A DNA stretch of 64,000 nt from Planctomycetaceae bacterium (GCA_018658605.1 JABHUV010000152.1:1-64000), one strand, 5' to 3'. Counted from the first letter of the stretch, positions 9,081 to 18,398 are shown. The notes: generated from the sequence alone by a model not told the origin. Numbers and translations are program-made.

Positions 9081-9116
9081 GTACCAGAACATTACCCCGC
9101 TTCACTGCTTCCGAAC

Positions 9117-9122
9117 TATAAT
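9117..9122 (+). promoter_or_regulatory. Possible -10 element (TATAAT), leaderless start
   Basis: A consensus TATAAT ends 6 bases before the ATG of the thioesterase gene, just after the rpsR terminator. If used, transcription would begin at or next to the start codon, giving a leaderless mRNA. No convincing -35 box is visible at 16-18 bases upstream. Confidence 0.35.
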
Positions 9123-9128
9123 GCACCC

Positions 9129-9563
9129 ATGGCTGAAATATTCAAAACTACCAAACGTGTCGAATTTCGTGACACCGACGCAGCGGGCTTAATGCACTTT
9201 TCGACCTATTTCACTTATATGGAAGAGGCCGAACATGAACTATTACGAAGCCTCGGGACTAGTGTCGTCGTTGCTAATGAGGAACATTCCTTGAGTTGGC
9301 CTCGTGTCGCAGCAACTGCACAGTATACAGGTCCCGTTCGGTTTGAAGATGAACTCGAAATAGAGATTTCCATTAGCCGACTAGGCACCAGCAGTGTCAC
9401 GTATCAACACGCGTTTAGCGTAGCTGGTAAACCAGTGGCTAGCGGCACTATCACAACCGTCTGTTGTAAAATCACCCCTAACCAAGATCCTACCGCCCAA
9501 GAGATTCCGGCAGACCTTCGCACTCAACTCGAATCTTACCTGCCGCACTCGACAAACGAGTAG
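9129..9563 (+). CDS. Hotdog-fold acyl-CoA thioesterase (4HBT/YbgC-like)
   Basis: A 144-residue protein of the 4-hydroxybenzoyl-CoA thioesterase type. The N-terminal motif EFRDTDAAGLMHFSTYFTYMEEAEHELLR contains the catalytic Asp and the helix that follows it in YbgC-like enzymes. It would hydrolyse a short or aromatic acyl-CoA in the cytoplasm. The frame is open further upstream (to 9063), but that stretch is the rpsR terminator, so the ATG at 9129 is the real start. It could act with the prenyltransferase-like gene 39 bases downstream or with fatty-acid metabolism; context does not decide. Confidence 0.82.
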   Translation: MAEIFKTTKRVEFRDTDAAGLMHFSTYFTYMEEAEHELLRSLGTSVVVANEEHSLSWPRVAATAQYTGPVRFEDELEIEISISRLGTSSVTYQHAFSVAGKPVASGTITTVCCKITPNQDPTAQEIPADLRTQLESYLPHSTNE

Positions 9564-9602
9564 CAACTATCAAATCCACCAGTCCGTCACGTACCCAATA
9601 TC

Positions 9603-10529
9603 ATGCCAGCGTATCTACAGGAACTAACGATTCGCCTCGCATCTTCACTTGGTCACGTTGATGATGAAACGCGACAACGTCATACCGATTGGATTTGGAG
9701 TTGCCAGCGAAACGATGGGGGATTTTCCGGACGGGAAGGTAGCAGTGATTTGTATTACACCGCATTTGCACTTCGAACACTTGCGATGACTGGTGAACTG
9801 TTCGGCGATCCCGCTCTACGAGTTGCTCAATATTTGAGCTCGCAGCTCAACACCGAGCAATCCATCGTCGACCTCGCTTCGCTCATCTACGCGGCCACGT
9901 TGTTAGACAACGCTGCCGGCATCGACATCTATGAAAAAGCTCACCCAAATTGGCGGGATCAATGCTCTGATTATTTCGAAACGTTGCGTCGCGACGATGG
10001 GGGGTACGCTCGCACCGTCGAGGGTGGTAGCAGTAGCACATACAACTCGTTCTTAGTTTTACTCTGTCGTGAGTTGATTGAGCGACCGCTGAACGACCCC
10101 GAACACCTTATTGAATTCATCATGTCGCAACAAAGTGATGAAGGCGGGTTCCGAGAAATTCGAGTGCAAAAGCGTGGCGGAACAAATCCCACAGCAGCGG
10201 CGATAGGTGTCCTCAAAATTCTAGCGGCGTTACCCGAAAAAGTTGTCACGCAAACCGTCGAATTCCTCGCCGAAATGCAAAATGATGAAGGTGGATTGCG
10301 AGCTAACTCACGCATTCCAATTGCCGATATTTTGAGCACCTTTACCGGTTTTTTGACACTTCAAGATCTCAATGGAGATTCGGAAATCGATAAACAACGA
10401 CTAATGCAGTATGCTAATAGCTTAGAACAACAAAGTGGTGGCTTTTTGGGCGCCGCTTGGGACAAGGTCTGTGACGTTGAATATACGTTCTATGGGCTCG
10501 GTACCGTTGCGCTATTAACAAACCCATAA
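9603..10529 (+). CDS. Prenyltransferase beta-subunit-like alpha/alpha-barrel protein
   Basis: A 308-residue protein with five regularly spaced repeats of the prenyltransferase/squalene-oxidase type (NDGGFSGREGSSDLYYTAFAL, DDGGYARTVEGGSSSTYNSF, DEGGFREIRVQKRGGTNPTAAA, DEGGLRANSRIPIADILSTF, SGGFLGAAWDKVCDVEYTFYGL). The layout matches the beta subunit of Rab geranylgeranyl transferase. The zinc-ligand Asp/Cys/His set of eukaryotic enzymes is not kept: the usual DxRxxFC position reads IADILSTFTGF, and the DVYHTHF position reads DVEYTFYG. A protein-prenylation function is therefore doubtful and an isoprenoid-binding or cyclase-like role is as likely. It is followed by the ABC exporter genes on the same strand. 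Confidence 0.75.
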   Translation: MPAYLQELTIRLASSLGHVDDETRQRHTDWIWSCQRNDGGFSGREGSSDLYYTAFALRTLAMTGELFGDPALRVAQYLSSQLNTEQSIVDLASLIYAATLLDNAAGIDIYEKAHPNWRDQCSDYFETLRRDDGGYARTVEGGSSSTYNSFLVLLCRELIERPLNDPEHLIEFIMSQQSDEGGFREIRVQKRGGTNPTAAAIGVLKILAALPEKVVTQTVEFLAEMQNDEGGLRANSRIPIADILSTFTGFLTLQDLNGDSEIDKQRLMQYANSLEQQSGGFLGAAWDKVCDVEYTFYGLGTVALLTNP

Positions 10530-10597
10530 ATTAACAACTCTATCGATTATCAATTTCAAATTACCTGGAACATTATCACGCTAAGTAACCTCTCAAT

Positions 10598-11278
10598 ATG
10601 ACTACCCTAGTTGCCAACAATCTATCCAAACAATATCCCACTCGCGGCGAACCGCTGAGGATCTTGCATGATCTTAATCTCGAGCTCTCCGCTGGCGAAA
10701 ACGTTGCCATTGTTGGTCCCAGTGGCTCCGGAAAGAGCACACTACTACATATACTCGGTACGCTAGACACCCCGAGCAGTGGATCGCTCCTTTTCAACGA
10801 AGATGACCCCTTCGCCATGGGCGAACAAACTCTCGCCGAGTTCCGAAACAAAAACATTGGCTTCATATTCCAAGAACATCATTTGCTGCCCCAGTTGAGC
10901 GTCTTTGAAAATATCTTGGTTCCGACGCTAGCGAATGGTAAACCAACAACAGCTGACATCGAGCGAGCAGAAGAGCTTATCGAACGCGTAGGCCTAACGG
11001 ATCGCAGCCATCATCGGCCGGCGGAATTATCCGGTGGTGAACGAGAGCGAGTCGCAGTAGCTCGTGCACTGATCAACAAGCCGATGCTACTGCTTGCTGA
11101 TGAACCAACCGGTAACCTCGATCATGAAAACGCACAGCAAATCGGCGAACTGCTGTTAGATATCCAACGCCAAGAACAAATGATTCTAGTCGTCGTTACT
11201 CATAGTCAGGAGCTATCGCAAAAACTCGACCAACAACTAGAATTATCTTCCGGCCAATTAACTCCACTGCCGAATTAA
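10598..11278 (+). CDS. ABC transporter ATP-binding protein, LolD/MacB type
   Basis: A 226-residue ATPase. Walker A is GPSGSGKST at residues 40-48, the signature motif is LSGGERERVAVARAL, and Walker B with the family-typical extension reads LLLADEPTGNLD. This extended Walker B belongs to the LolD/FtsE/MacB group, which drives FtsX-type permeases for lipoprotein release or export from the cytoplasmic membrane. The permease follows after 32 bases. No membrane-fusion protein gene is adjacent. Confidence 0.92.
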   Translation: MTTLVANNLSKQYPTRGEPLRILHDLNLELSAGENVAIVGPSGSGKSTLLHILGTLDTPSSGSLLFNEDDPFAMGEQTLAEFRNKNIGFIFQEHHLLPQLSVFENILVPTLANGKPTTADIERAEELIERVGLTDRSHHRPAELSGGERERVAVARALINKPMLLLADEPTGNLDHENAQQIGELLLDIQRQEQMILVVVTHSQELSQKLDQQLELSSGQLTPLPN

Positions 11279-11310
11279 CGCCCAGTATATATAAGAGATA
11301 GCTTAACACT

Positions 11311-14300
11311 ATGGTTCAATGGCAATTCATTCGTCGCAGCCTAATCCACCACTGGCGCATAAATTGCGCCGTGGCGCTAGGAGTTGCTGCAGCCACAGCC
11401 GTCCTCACAGGAGCCTTGCTCATTGGCGACAGCATGCGCGGCAGCCTCAAAGATCTTACACTTGGTCGGCTCGGGCAAATCGATGAGCTGCTCATTACTC
11501 AACATTTTTTTCGTGAACAGCTCGTTGCAGAACTACAAAGTGAGCCTAATTTTAAACAATACTATCGAACAGCGACTGGTGCTATCTTGTTTCCGCAGGG
11601 GACCTTGCAATCCACTGAGTCTGCAAACCAAGTGGACGCTATTTCGCCCGTAGCAGGTAATGTTTTAGTGCTGGGAGTGCGGGAAGAGTTTTGGCAGCTT
11701 GATTTAACCGAGCGAGAAGATTCCATCCATCCACTGGATGATCAAATTGTCCTCAATCAAACACTAGCAAACGAACTGCAGGTGAACGTCGGTGATCTTG
11801 TCACCCTACGACTGCCAGAGAATAAACAAGTCAGTGCTGACAGTTCACTCGGCAACAAAGAAGATCGCATTCGGAGCGTTCCGCGACTAGTCGTATCGGC
11901 GATTATTCCCGCAACTGGTTTTGGTAGATTTTCACTGTCACCCTCTCAACAATCCTCCTTAAACGCCTTCGTTAATCTCTCGGGATTGCAAAAAGAACTG
12001 GAACAACAAGGCAATGTAAACACCATCATGGTTGCATCCGACAAAATTGATAACCCGCCCAATGTGGCTGCTAGTGAATCTCTGCAATCTGCACTGAAGC
12101 CAACGCTCGAAGATTATGGGCTACTGCTGAACGAGATTGTTCTAGAGTTTAAGCCAGACCACAGTGATCCCCAATCAGAAATCAAGACTGTCCTGCGATA
12201 CCAAAGTCTTTCCAGTCAACGAATGATGCTCGATGACTCGACCGTCGCCATGGTTGAACAAGTGGGTGAAAATCAGCAATCCGTACTGACATATCTCGCC
12301 AACGCCATGATGAAAGTTCCGTCCAATACGACACCCCAACCCGCGGGGGGACCAGTCACTGAAAAACGAACCACGCAACAGTACGGCAGCATTACACCCT
12401 ATTCGCTCATTACCGCCGTAGATTCCACGAAGACACTTGGACCGTTACTAGATGCAAAGGGAAAACCAATCGTCATCGGCGATAGTCAAGTTGTCATTTC
12501 AGATTGGCTCGCCGACGATTTGCAACTCAAAAAAGGAGATTGGTTACGGGTCGATTATTTTGACCCCGAAACGACACACGGTGAACGAGAAGAGTATTTC
12601 ATTGACCTCGAAGTTCTCGATATTCTATCGCTGACCGAGCCTCGACGACCCTACACCCGACGCAACGTGGCTTTGTTTGAAAACCCACCAACACTGATAT
12701 CAGATCCGGCGTTAACACCCGAAGTACCCGGAGTTACCGACCAAGCGTCGATCGAGGACTGGGATTTACCTTTCCCCCTTGTTCATCGAATTCGCGGGCA
12801 AGATGACAACTATTGGAATAACCACCGCACAACCCCCAAAGCTTTCGTCAATCTAACAACCGGTCAACGACTATGGGGCAGCCGTTTTGGAAATGTAACT
12901 AGTGTCCGTTTTGGTGGAATCTTGGTTCCAGCATTATTACAACAAGTAGCTCACAATGCGGACAAAGGAAATAATTTAGACATGCAATTTGTGGCCGTCA
13001 AACGTAATGGCTTAGCCGCGTCCAGCGGTTCAACGCCTTTTGATGGATTGTTCCTCGGACTCAGTTTGTTTGTCATTGCCGCGGCCCTGATGCTTATTAT
13101 TGTGTTGTTTCGATTAGGAATTCAGCAGCGTGCCAGTCAAATCGGATTATTGCTAGCTTTGGGACTCAGTCGTAAACAAACCATTCGGATGTGGGTCGGC
13201 GAGTCGGCAATCGTCGCAAGTATTGGAGCGTTCGTTGGATGCGGATTAGGTATTGGCTATGGGAAGATAATGCTGGCTGGCCTCAGCACTTGGTGGGTCG
13301 ATGCTATTGCCACCTCATTTCTGGAATTTCATATTTCGCCACGTAGTTTAGTAATTGGATATTTACTGGGTGTCATCATGTCCGTCGCAACCATCGCCTG
13401 GGCTATCCGCGCGACTAAGACAGTAACTACTTGTCGATTACTCGGAGGAAATACGGAACCTCCGCTTTCATCAACCCCCATAAATCAAACACGTTCCAAA
13501 TGGATTGCACTCATTTTGCTGGTGGTAGGAATTTTACTAGCTGTTGTCGCTGCCATGCCAGGTTTGGGCGACCGCCTGGGCAGCGAGGGACAGGCTGGTG
13601 CCTTTGTTGGGGGGGGCTTTAGTGTGTTATCGGCACTGTTGCTATTGATTCGGCAGTACTTGCGTGGCGGATGGAAAGTGAAATCTATACGAGACATTTC
13701 ACAACCTCTTGCGTGGCTCGCGGCACGTAATGCAGGACGAAACCCCAGTCGTAGCGCATTAACCATCGGTTTAATGGCAATGGCTACCTTTTTGCTAATC
13801 TCGATGGGCTCTTTTAAACTTGCCCCTTCAGCAGCTGGAAAAGGTGGGTTTGATTATTGGGGATTAAGCTCGATGCCAGTTTACGAAAATCTGGGTCAAG
13901 ACGATCTACGGATCTCGGTTTTAGGAAAGCAGCGGGCGTCCCAACTGGAAAATGAATCCATTCAGTGTTTGCGATACCGAGATGGTGACGATGCGAGTTG
14001 CTCAAATGTGTATCAAGCGATGCAACCACGAGTTTTAGGAGTGCCACAAACTTTTGTCGATCATTATGACAACGATGCAAGCAACACAACAACAATAACA
14101 CCGTTTACTTGGGCTACTCAGGCCGGCGGGGACGCATTGCAACACAACCCTTGGCATCTACTAGATTCTGACAGGCCACCGCATGCTGGTACGCCGGACG
14201 ATCCTATTCCAGTCGTCATTGATAAGAATACAGCCATGTATAGCCTAAAGCTTTATCTAGGCACAGCGGAACAATTTGATGTGACGTATGACAACCGTAC

Positions 14301-14916
14301 CGTGACATTTCAGGTCGTAGGCTTGTTATCCAATAGCATTTTGCAGGGCAGTTTGTTAATCAACGAAACAGATTTTACAACTGTTTTTCCGAAGGTCAGC
14401 GGTTATAGATTTTTTCTTGCTACAACCCACGGTAACAGCCAGTCGGACACAGTTTTGGAAACTCATTTTAACGACCAAGGACTTGATATGCAGTCCACTC
14501 AGTCGCTACTCGAAAGCCTGCTCGCCGTGCAGAATACCTACATCAGTGCTTTTCAGAGTTTAGGAGCACTAGGTTTGTTATTGGGTACGTTTGGTTTAGC
14601 GACCGTACAGTTGCGTAGTATATTAGAACGGCGCAAAGAATTGGCGTTAATGCGAGCGGCCGGATTCGGCGGACGACGGTTAGCCAAAATGGTACTTTGG
14701 GAGAACCTTGTGCTGCTACTCAGTGGCCTTGCTACAGGTGTTTTAGCGGCTGCCTTTGCTATAGTGCCACACATCTTCTTCACGCAAGCAGCACCACCGG
14801 GCAGTGATCTCGTAATCATGATCGGAATAATTCTCATCGTTGGGATGATCGCTGGGTTGGTTGCTGTGCGAGCAACGTTGAAAGCCCCCTTGATTTCGTC
14901 ATTACGAGGCGAATAA
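11311..14916 (+). CDS. FtsX/LolE-like ABC permease, duplicated and very large
   Basis: A 1201-residue permease. An N-terminal membrane anchor (NCAVALGVAAATAVLTGALLIGDSMRGSL) leads into a large extracytoplasmic region. Three clustered helices near residues 575-720 (GLFLGLSLFVIAAALMLIIVLF, ESAIVASIGAFVGCGLGIGYG, VIGYLLGVIMSVATIAWAI) form the first FtsX domain. A second anchor near 830 (LTIGLMAMATFLLISMG), another periplasmic region and three C-terminal helices (LGALGLLLGTFGLATVQL, LVLLLSGLATGVLAAAF, MIGIILIVGMIAGLVAV) form the second. Thus one chain carries both halves of the transporter. With the upstream ATPase it should export a lipoprotein, lipid or peptide; the substrate is unknown. Confidence 0.88.
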   Translation: MVQWQFIRRSLIHHWRINCAVALGVAAATAVLTGALLIGDSMRGSLKDLTLGRLGQIDELLITQHFFREQLVAELQSEPNFKQYYRTATGAILFPQGTLQSTESANQVDAISPVAGNVLVLGVREEFWQLDLTEREDSIHPLDDQIVLNQTLANELQVNVGDLVTLRLPENKQVSADSSLGNKEDRIRSVPRLVVSAIIPATGFGRFSLSPSQQSSLNAFVNLSGLQKELEQQGNVNTIMVASDKIDNPPNVAASESLQSALKPTLEDYGLLLNEIVLEFKPDHSDPQSEIKTVLRYQSLSSQRMMLDDSTVAMVEQVGENQQSVLTYLANAMMKVPSNTTPQPAGGPVTEKRTTQQYGSITPYSLITAVDSTKTLGPLLDAKGKPIVIGDSQVVISDWLADDLQLKKGDWLRVDYFDPETTHGEREEYFIDLEVLDILSLTEPRRPYTRRNVALFENPPTLISDPALTPEVPGVTDQASIEDWDLPFPLVHRIRGQDDNYWNNHRTTPKAFVNLTTGQRLWGSRFGNVTSVRFGGILVPALLQQVAHNADKGNNLDMQFVAVKRNGLAASSGSTPFDGLFLGLSLFVIAAALMLIIVLFRLGIQQRASQIGLLLALGLSRKQTIRMWVGESAIVASIGAFVGCGLGIGYGKIMLAGLSTWWVDAIATSFLEFHISPRSLVIGYLLGVIMSVATIAWAIRATKTVTTCRLLGGNTEPPLSSTPINQTRSKWIALILLVVGILLAVVAAMPGLGDRLGSEGQAGAFVGGGFSVLSALLLLIRQYLRGGWKVKSIRDISQPLAWLAARNAGRNPSRSALTIGLMAMATFLLISMGSFKLAPSAAGKGGFDYWGLSSMPVYENLGQDDLRISVLGKQRASQLENESIQCLRYRDGDDASCSNVYQAMQPRVLGVPQTFVDHYDNDASNTTTITPFTWATQAGGDALQHNPWHLLDSDRPPHAGTPDDPIPVVIDKNTAMYSLKLYLGTAEQFDVTYDNRTVTFQVVGLLSNSILQGSLLINETDFTTVFPKVSGYRFFLATTHGNSQSDTVLETHFNDQGLDMQSTQSLLESLLAVQNTYISAFQSLGALGLLLGTFGLATVQLRSILERRKELALMRAAGFGGRRLAKMVLWENLVLLLSGLATGVLAAAFAIVPHIFFTQAAPPGSDLVIMIGIILIVGMIAGLVAVRATLKAPLISSLRGE

Positions 14917-14931
14917 CTCGAAATTAATAAT

Positions 14932-15702
14932 ATGAACAATACAACATCTAAAGTTGCTTTTGCTATTTGTGCCCATCCAGACGATATAGAATTTCTAATG
15001 TCCGGAACATTGATGCGATTGGGGCAAGCTGGCTACGAGCTGCACTATATGAACATCGCCAATGGCTGTTGTGGCAGCACCACACACGGCGCCGTGGAAA
15101 CAGCGGCGATACGACTAACGGAATCACAAGCCGCTGCCAACTTTATTGGTGCAACATTTCATGAGCCATTTTGCAACGATCTAGAGGTGTTTTACGACCA
15201 GCCAACTTTGGCGAAGCTAACCGCAATTATCCGTAATGTGGCACCCAATATTCTACTAACGCATTCGCCAACGGATTACATGGAAGATCATACAACGACA
15301 TGCCGACTTGCTGTAACCTCTGCGTTTTGTCGCGGCATGCCTAATTATCCCACCACACCCGTTACTGCGGCCATTGAAAAACCTATCACGGTTTATCACG
15401 CGCAACCCTATTCGCATTATGGTCCGCTGGGTGATTTGATCACTCCCAGTTGTTTTGTCGATGTAAGTGCATTGCAATCGCGTAAACGTGAAATGTTAGC
15501 GCTACACCAAAGTCAAAAACAATGGCTCGATGAAAGCCAAGGGCTCGATTCCTACTTGAACACCATGCAAGATCTAGATCGACATCTCGGAAGTATTTCC
15601 GGCAAGTTTGAATACGCCGAAGGCTGGCGCAAACATAGCCATCTTGGATTCTGTGAACCTAATGCCGACCCGTTATGTGAGGCGTTGGAAATCGAATCGT
15701 AG
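14932..15702 (+). CDS. PIG-L family (LmbE-like) deacetylase
   Basis: The N-terminal [17 protein letters not shown] carries the zinc-binding H-P-D-D motif of N-acetylglucosaminyl-phosphatidylinositol/LmbE-type deacetylases, and an [13 protein letters not shown] segment supplies the second His cluster. At 256 residues it has standard length. It would remove an acetyl group from an N-acetyl sugar or glycoconjugate. The start lies 15 bases after the permease stop, so it is probably co-transcribed with the exporter, but no sugar-transfer genes are nearby to show the substrate. Confidence 0.86.
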   Translation: MNNTTSKVAFAICAHPDDIEFLMSGTLMRLGQAGYELHYMNIANGCCGSTTHGAVETAAIRLTESQAAANFIGATFHEPFCNDLEVFYDQPTLAKLTAIIRNVAPNILLTHSPTDYMEDHTTTCRLAVTSAFCRGMPNYPTTPVTAAIEKPITVYHAQPYSHYGPLGDLITPSCFVDVSALQSRKREMLALHQSQKQWLDESQGLDSYLNTMQDLDRHLGSISGKFEYAEGWRKHSHLGFCEPNADPLCEALEIES

Positions 15703-15722
15703 TGGGTTAGCCCTAAAACCCA
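15703..15722. repeat. Short inverted repeat between convergent genes
   Basis: TGGGTT at 15703-15708 pairs with AACCCA at 15717-15722 around an 8-base loop, in the 32-base gap between the converging deacetylase and queE genes. No T-run follows on either strand, so a terminator role is only possible, not shown. Confidence 0.3.
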
Positions 15723-15734
15723 ACCAAAAATCCT

Positions 15735-16427
15735 CTACGTACCTTGGACACAGCCGAACCATTCGATTTGGCGGCGGGGGCAATAATGATACCCCTGCTG
15801 TTCGCAATATGGTTTCAGCCAATCTTCCCGCACGGTTAATTCTTCGGGCGATGTTCCTTGCGGCATTAAATATATTTGCCCCAAAGCGAGTTCAGGAAAT
15901 TGTTTAATATAGGCGGAAACTTCATCTAAATCATCTTCACTATCGATCACAAATTTAACCTGGCATTGATGATGTTCCAACAACTGGCGGATCACATTTG
16001 GGGCGAACCGAGTGCGTTGATGTCGCTGATGCCAGCCTGGGTGTTCGTGGATATTCGGTGCGCTGTTGGAGGTCTTAGGGCTAATCGACATCAAATCACA
16101 TTGTAAAGGTAGATATAGAGTGCCAGCTGTTTCAATCGTGATGTGATAATTCTCTGCTCGCAAGCGGTCACACAACGGTAACATCTCAGCAAACAACATT
16201 GGTTCCCCGCCGGTCAAAACAACATGCTGACAGTCCCAGTGAGATAAACGCGCCATGATGTGATTCACAGATATATCTTCGCCGATAGGATCCCAAGACG
16301 TATAGGGTGTGTCACAGAACCAACAGCGCAAATTACACCCACTAGAACGCACAAACACGCTTTCGGTGCCCGTTAACGAGCCCTCGCCCTGAATCGATCG
16401 ATAAATCTCTGCTATTTTCACCGCCAC
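15735..16427 (-). CDS. queE: 7-carboxy-7-deazaguanine synthase
   Basis: Radical SAM enzyme that rearranges 6-carboxy-tetrahydropterin to 7-carboxy-7-deazaguanine in queuosine/7-deazaguanine synthesis. The cluster motif is C31-x3-C35-x2-C38 (GCNLRCWFCDTPY), preceded by the family motif EIYRSIQGEGSLTG that binds substrate. VVLTGGEPM follows. I place the start at the GTG at 16427, since GGAG lies just upstream and the protein then begins MAVKIAEIYRSIQGEG, the normal N-terminus. The open frame extends to 16523 but would overlap queF. It is divergent from queF, with about 79 bases between. Confidence 0.93.
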   Translation of the reverse strand: MAVKIAEIYRSIQGEGSLTGTESVFVRSSGCNLRCWFCDTPYTSWDPIGEDISVNHIMARLSHWDCQHVVLTGGEPMLFAEMLPLCDRLRAENYHITIETAGTLYLPLQCDLMSISPKTSNSAPNIHEHPGWHQRHQRTRFAPNVIRQLLEHHQCQVKFVIDSEDDLDEVSAYIKQFPELALGQIYLMPQGTSPEELTVREDWLKPYCEQQGYHYCPRRQIEWFGCVQGT

Positions 16428-16506
16428 ATATCTCCGTGCACCCCCCCTTTGCCCTTCTTTAAACATCATGACACAATAAGGGGAAATCGAGAAGGAGTAG
16501 AATTTG

Positions 16507-16887
16507 ATGACTATATCGCACACACCAGAATCACGACGTGAATTGTTAGAGACTTTTACAAATGAGTTTCCACATCGTGATTACGAAATCGAGATTATTT
16601 GCCCAGAATTCACTTCTGTATGCCCAAAAACGGGACAACCAGATTTTGGGGAACTGACGTTTAACTATATCGCCGCCGAGAAATGCGTCGAATTAAAAAG
16701 TCTAAAGATGTATTTACAAAGCTTCCGCAACGATGGAATTTTTTATGAAAACGTCTCCAACTCGATTCTCGACGACCTCGTAGCCGTACTCAATCCCAAG
16801 TGGATTCAACTGACCGCAAAATTTAGTGCCCGAGGCGGCATCTCTACCAATGTAATTGTCGAATGGTCGCAGGACGAAGACCTGTAA
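16507..16887 (+). CDS. queF: NADPH-dependent 7-cyano-7-deazaguanine reductase
   Basis: Reduces preQ0 to preQ1 in queuosine synthesis. This is the short, unimodular QueF type (126 residues). The active-site Cys39 lies in [13 protein letters not shown], and the hallmark segment [20 protein letters not shown] follows, ending in [14 protein letters not shown] Shine-Dalgarno site AAGGAG lies nine bases before the ATG at 16507; a TTG one codon earlier is also in frame. QueC and QueD are not in the window. Confidence 0.95.
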   Translation: MTISHTPESRRELLETFTNEFPHRDYEIEIICPEFTSVCPKTGQPDFGELTFNYIAAEKCVELKSLKMYLQSFRNDGIFYENVSNSILDDLVAVLNPKWIQLTAKFSARGGISTNVIVEWSQDEDL

Positions 16888-16929
16888 CCAAGCAATAAAT
16901 CTCTCCACCATTCACAGCTCAATTTGTGG

Positions 16930-17274
16930 TTAGATTTCCAATAGCTCGGCAACATTATCAACAGCCACTGCGAGTGATCTAGCGGCCATCTTAAAATTCG
17001 TATGATTAGAAATCTCCGGCTGGATCTCCTGAAATAAATCATTCGCCTCGCGTAACCTACGGAACTTCTTTTTGGCTTGCTTTAAATAGCTCTCGGCATC
17101 GTCATTGGCATAGTGGCTACCAAGGGACAAAGAATAATCGTAAAGTCCGCGGTGGACTGCTCGTAATTCTTCATCATCCTCAGCTTCGTCGCTGTGTTTT
17201 AAAAAAGTACGGACCATCCACACATGGCTAAGCATTGTGTCAACTTGGAGCATTCGGTCGTGTGCGGTGGTCAT
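16930..17274 (-). CDS. Small helical protein of unknown function
   Basis: A 114-residue, highly charged, all-helical-looking protein without membrane segments, signal peptide or cysteines (for example KQAKKKFRRLREANDLFQEIQPEI). A strong GGAGG site lies seven bases before the ATG, spanning the stop codon of the upstream transporter gene 11 bases away, so the two are translationally linked. I do not recognise the family. Helical-bundle regulatory or scaffold proteins look like this, but no function can be given. Confidence 0.7.
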   Translation of the reverse strand: MTTAHDRMLQVDTMLSHVWMVRTFLKHSDEAEDDEELRAVHRGLYDYSLSLGSHYANDDAESYLKQAKKKFRRLREANDLFQEIQPEISNHTNFKMAARSLAVAVDNVAELLEI

Positions 17275-17285
17275 AACATTCCCTC

Positions 17286-18398
17286 CTATTCGGCAACATC
17301 GACCGCTTCCAAATCATTGGGATCTTCAGATTCATCGACGGGTGCAGCAGGTTTACCCGGTTTGGGGGCAGTCACGAGTGTCACGATCGCGCCAATGATC
17401 ACCGTGGCCAAACTACCATAGAACATGCCCGACACTTCGCCCACAGCCTTCATTTCCATAACTGAAATGATCGTGTTGACAATCGGAGCACCGCCAAATA
17501 CTAATGGCATCACAAACACCGGCTTGCCTCCAAAAGTGAACGACAGGATAATACCAAACGCACCAACCGCACCAAAGACTCCCGCCAACATAGAAAAAGA
17601 CCAACCATCAAGCGTCGTACCCTTAGGAAAATCGCTTTCACTGACACTCATAATCAAAATCGGAATAATCACGGCTATTGCGAAATAAGCAATACCCACA
17701 CACAACAACGGCCGTAGCCGACTACCTTCCATGTAGTGTTGGCTTTTGTGAAGTAGCGAACCGTAAGCGCCCCAGCACAAGACAGTGAGACTAATACCCC
17801 CCACAATAAGAAAAATATTCGCCGGTGCTTTAGGTGGAGCCTGTGTTGAGTTGGAGTCATCACCATCAGCGTCAGAAAAACTTACTTGTGTTATTACGCT
17901 TTGAGGCGCAACTAAATCCGCAGCCGAAGCAGTATCTGCTTTGGGCTTAAAGGCAAAAACACCAGCCGCTCCGAGCGCCACTAGGATGATGCCCAAATAA
18001 AACCCCGGTGTCATCTTATCAAACAGTTTTCCCATCCAAATGGAAACAAACGTATTGACCACGGGCGCACACCCGAACACGATCGGCATGACATAGACGG
18101 GCGATCCACCGTTGGTTAAGGCAGTAATAATACCCAGAGCTCCTAAGGCGCCGCACGCACCAGCGCCTAATCCCCAACGCACGCCCCTTGTTGAAAATGC
18201 ACCCTGTTCCCCTTTAGTTTTGAGAATATAAATAGGAACGATCACCGTAATAATAAAATACGACAAGCCAACGCACAAAAGCTGCGCCCATGCATTTCCA
18301 CGCATTCCTTCTTTTCCATGGTGTAGTACGGGACCATAAGACCCCCAACAGATAACGGTAATTAAAGCAAAAGGTATTGCTGTTAGAATTCCACGCAT
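17286..18398 (-). CDS. Drug/metabolite-type membrane transporter with internal duplication
   Basis: A 370-residue inner-membrane protein built of two similar halves. Residues about 13-150 and 204-358 share CWG[SA]YG, LLCVG[LI][SA]YF, GA[LF]GII, PV[YF]VMP[IL]VFG and AP[VI]VNT in the same order, joined by a hydrophilic linker rich in Ser, Asp and Ala (about 155-200). Such tandem halves are the architecture of DMT-superfamily carriers (EamA, RhaT, glucose-uptake GRP types). Function as a sugar or metabolite carrier is inferred from fold only. The halves resemble each other unusually well. The gene precedes the 114-residue protein gene by 11 bases. Confidence 0.75.
   Translation of the reverse strand: MRGILTAIPFALITVICWGSYGPVLHHGKEGMRGNAWAQLLCVGLSYFIITVIVPIYILKTKGEQGAFSTRGVRWGLGAGACGALGALGIITALTNGGSPVYVMPIVFGCAPVVNTFVSIWMGKLFDKMTPGFYLGIILVALGAAGVFAFKPKADTASAADLVAPQSVITQVSFSDADGDDSNSTQAPPKAPANIFLIVGGISLTVLCWGAYGSLLHKSQHYMEGSRLRPLLCVGIAYFAIAVIIPILIMSVSESDFPKGTTLDGWSFSMLAGVFGAVGAFGIILSFTFGGKPVFVMPLVFGGAPIVNTIISVMEMKAVGEVSGMFYGSLATVIIGAIVTLVTAPKPGKPAAPVDESEDPNDLEAVDVAE

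Noticed and set aside
9063..9128. Longer N-terminus for the thioesterase
   Set aside because: This stretch contains the right arm and T-run of the rpsR terminator, and the conserved hotdog start is at 9129.
13485..13766. Minus-strand open frame within the permease gene
   Set aside because: Out-of-frame shadow of the real coding strand; no motif or start site.
16428..16506. PreQ1 riboswitch upstream of queE or queF
   Set aside because: The gap of about 79 bases shows no preQ1 class I core or pseudoknot sequence on either strand; only promoters and ribosome sites appear to fit.
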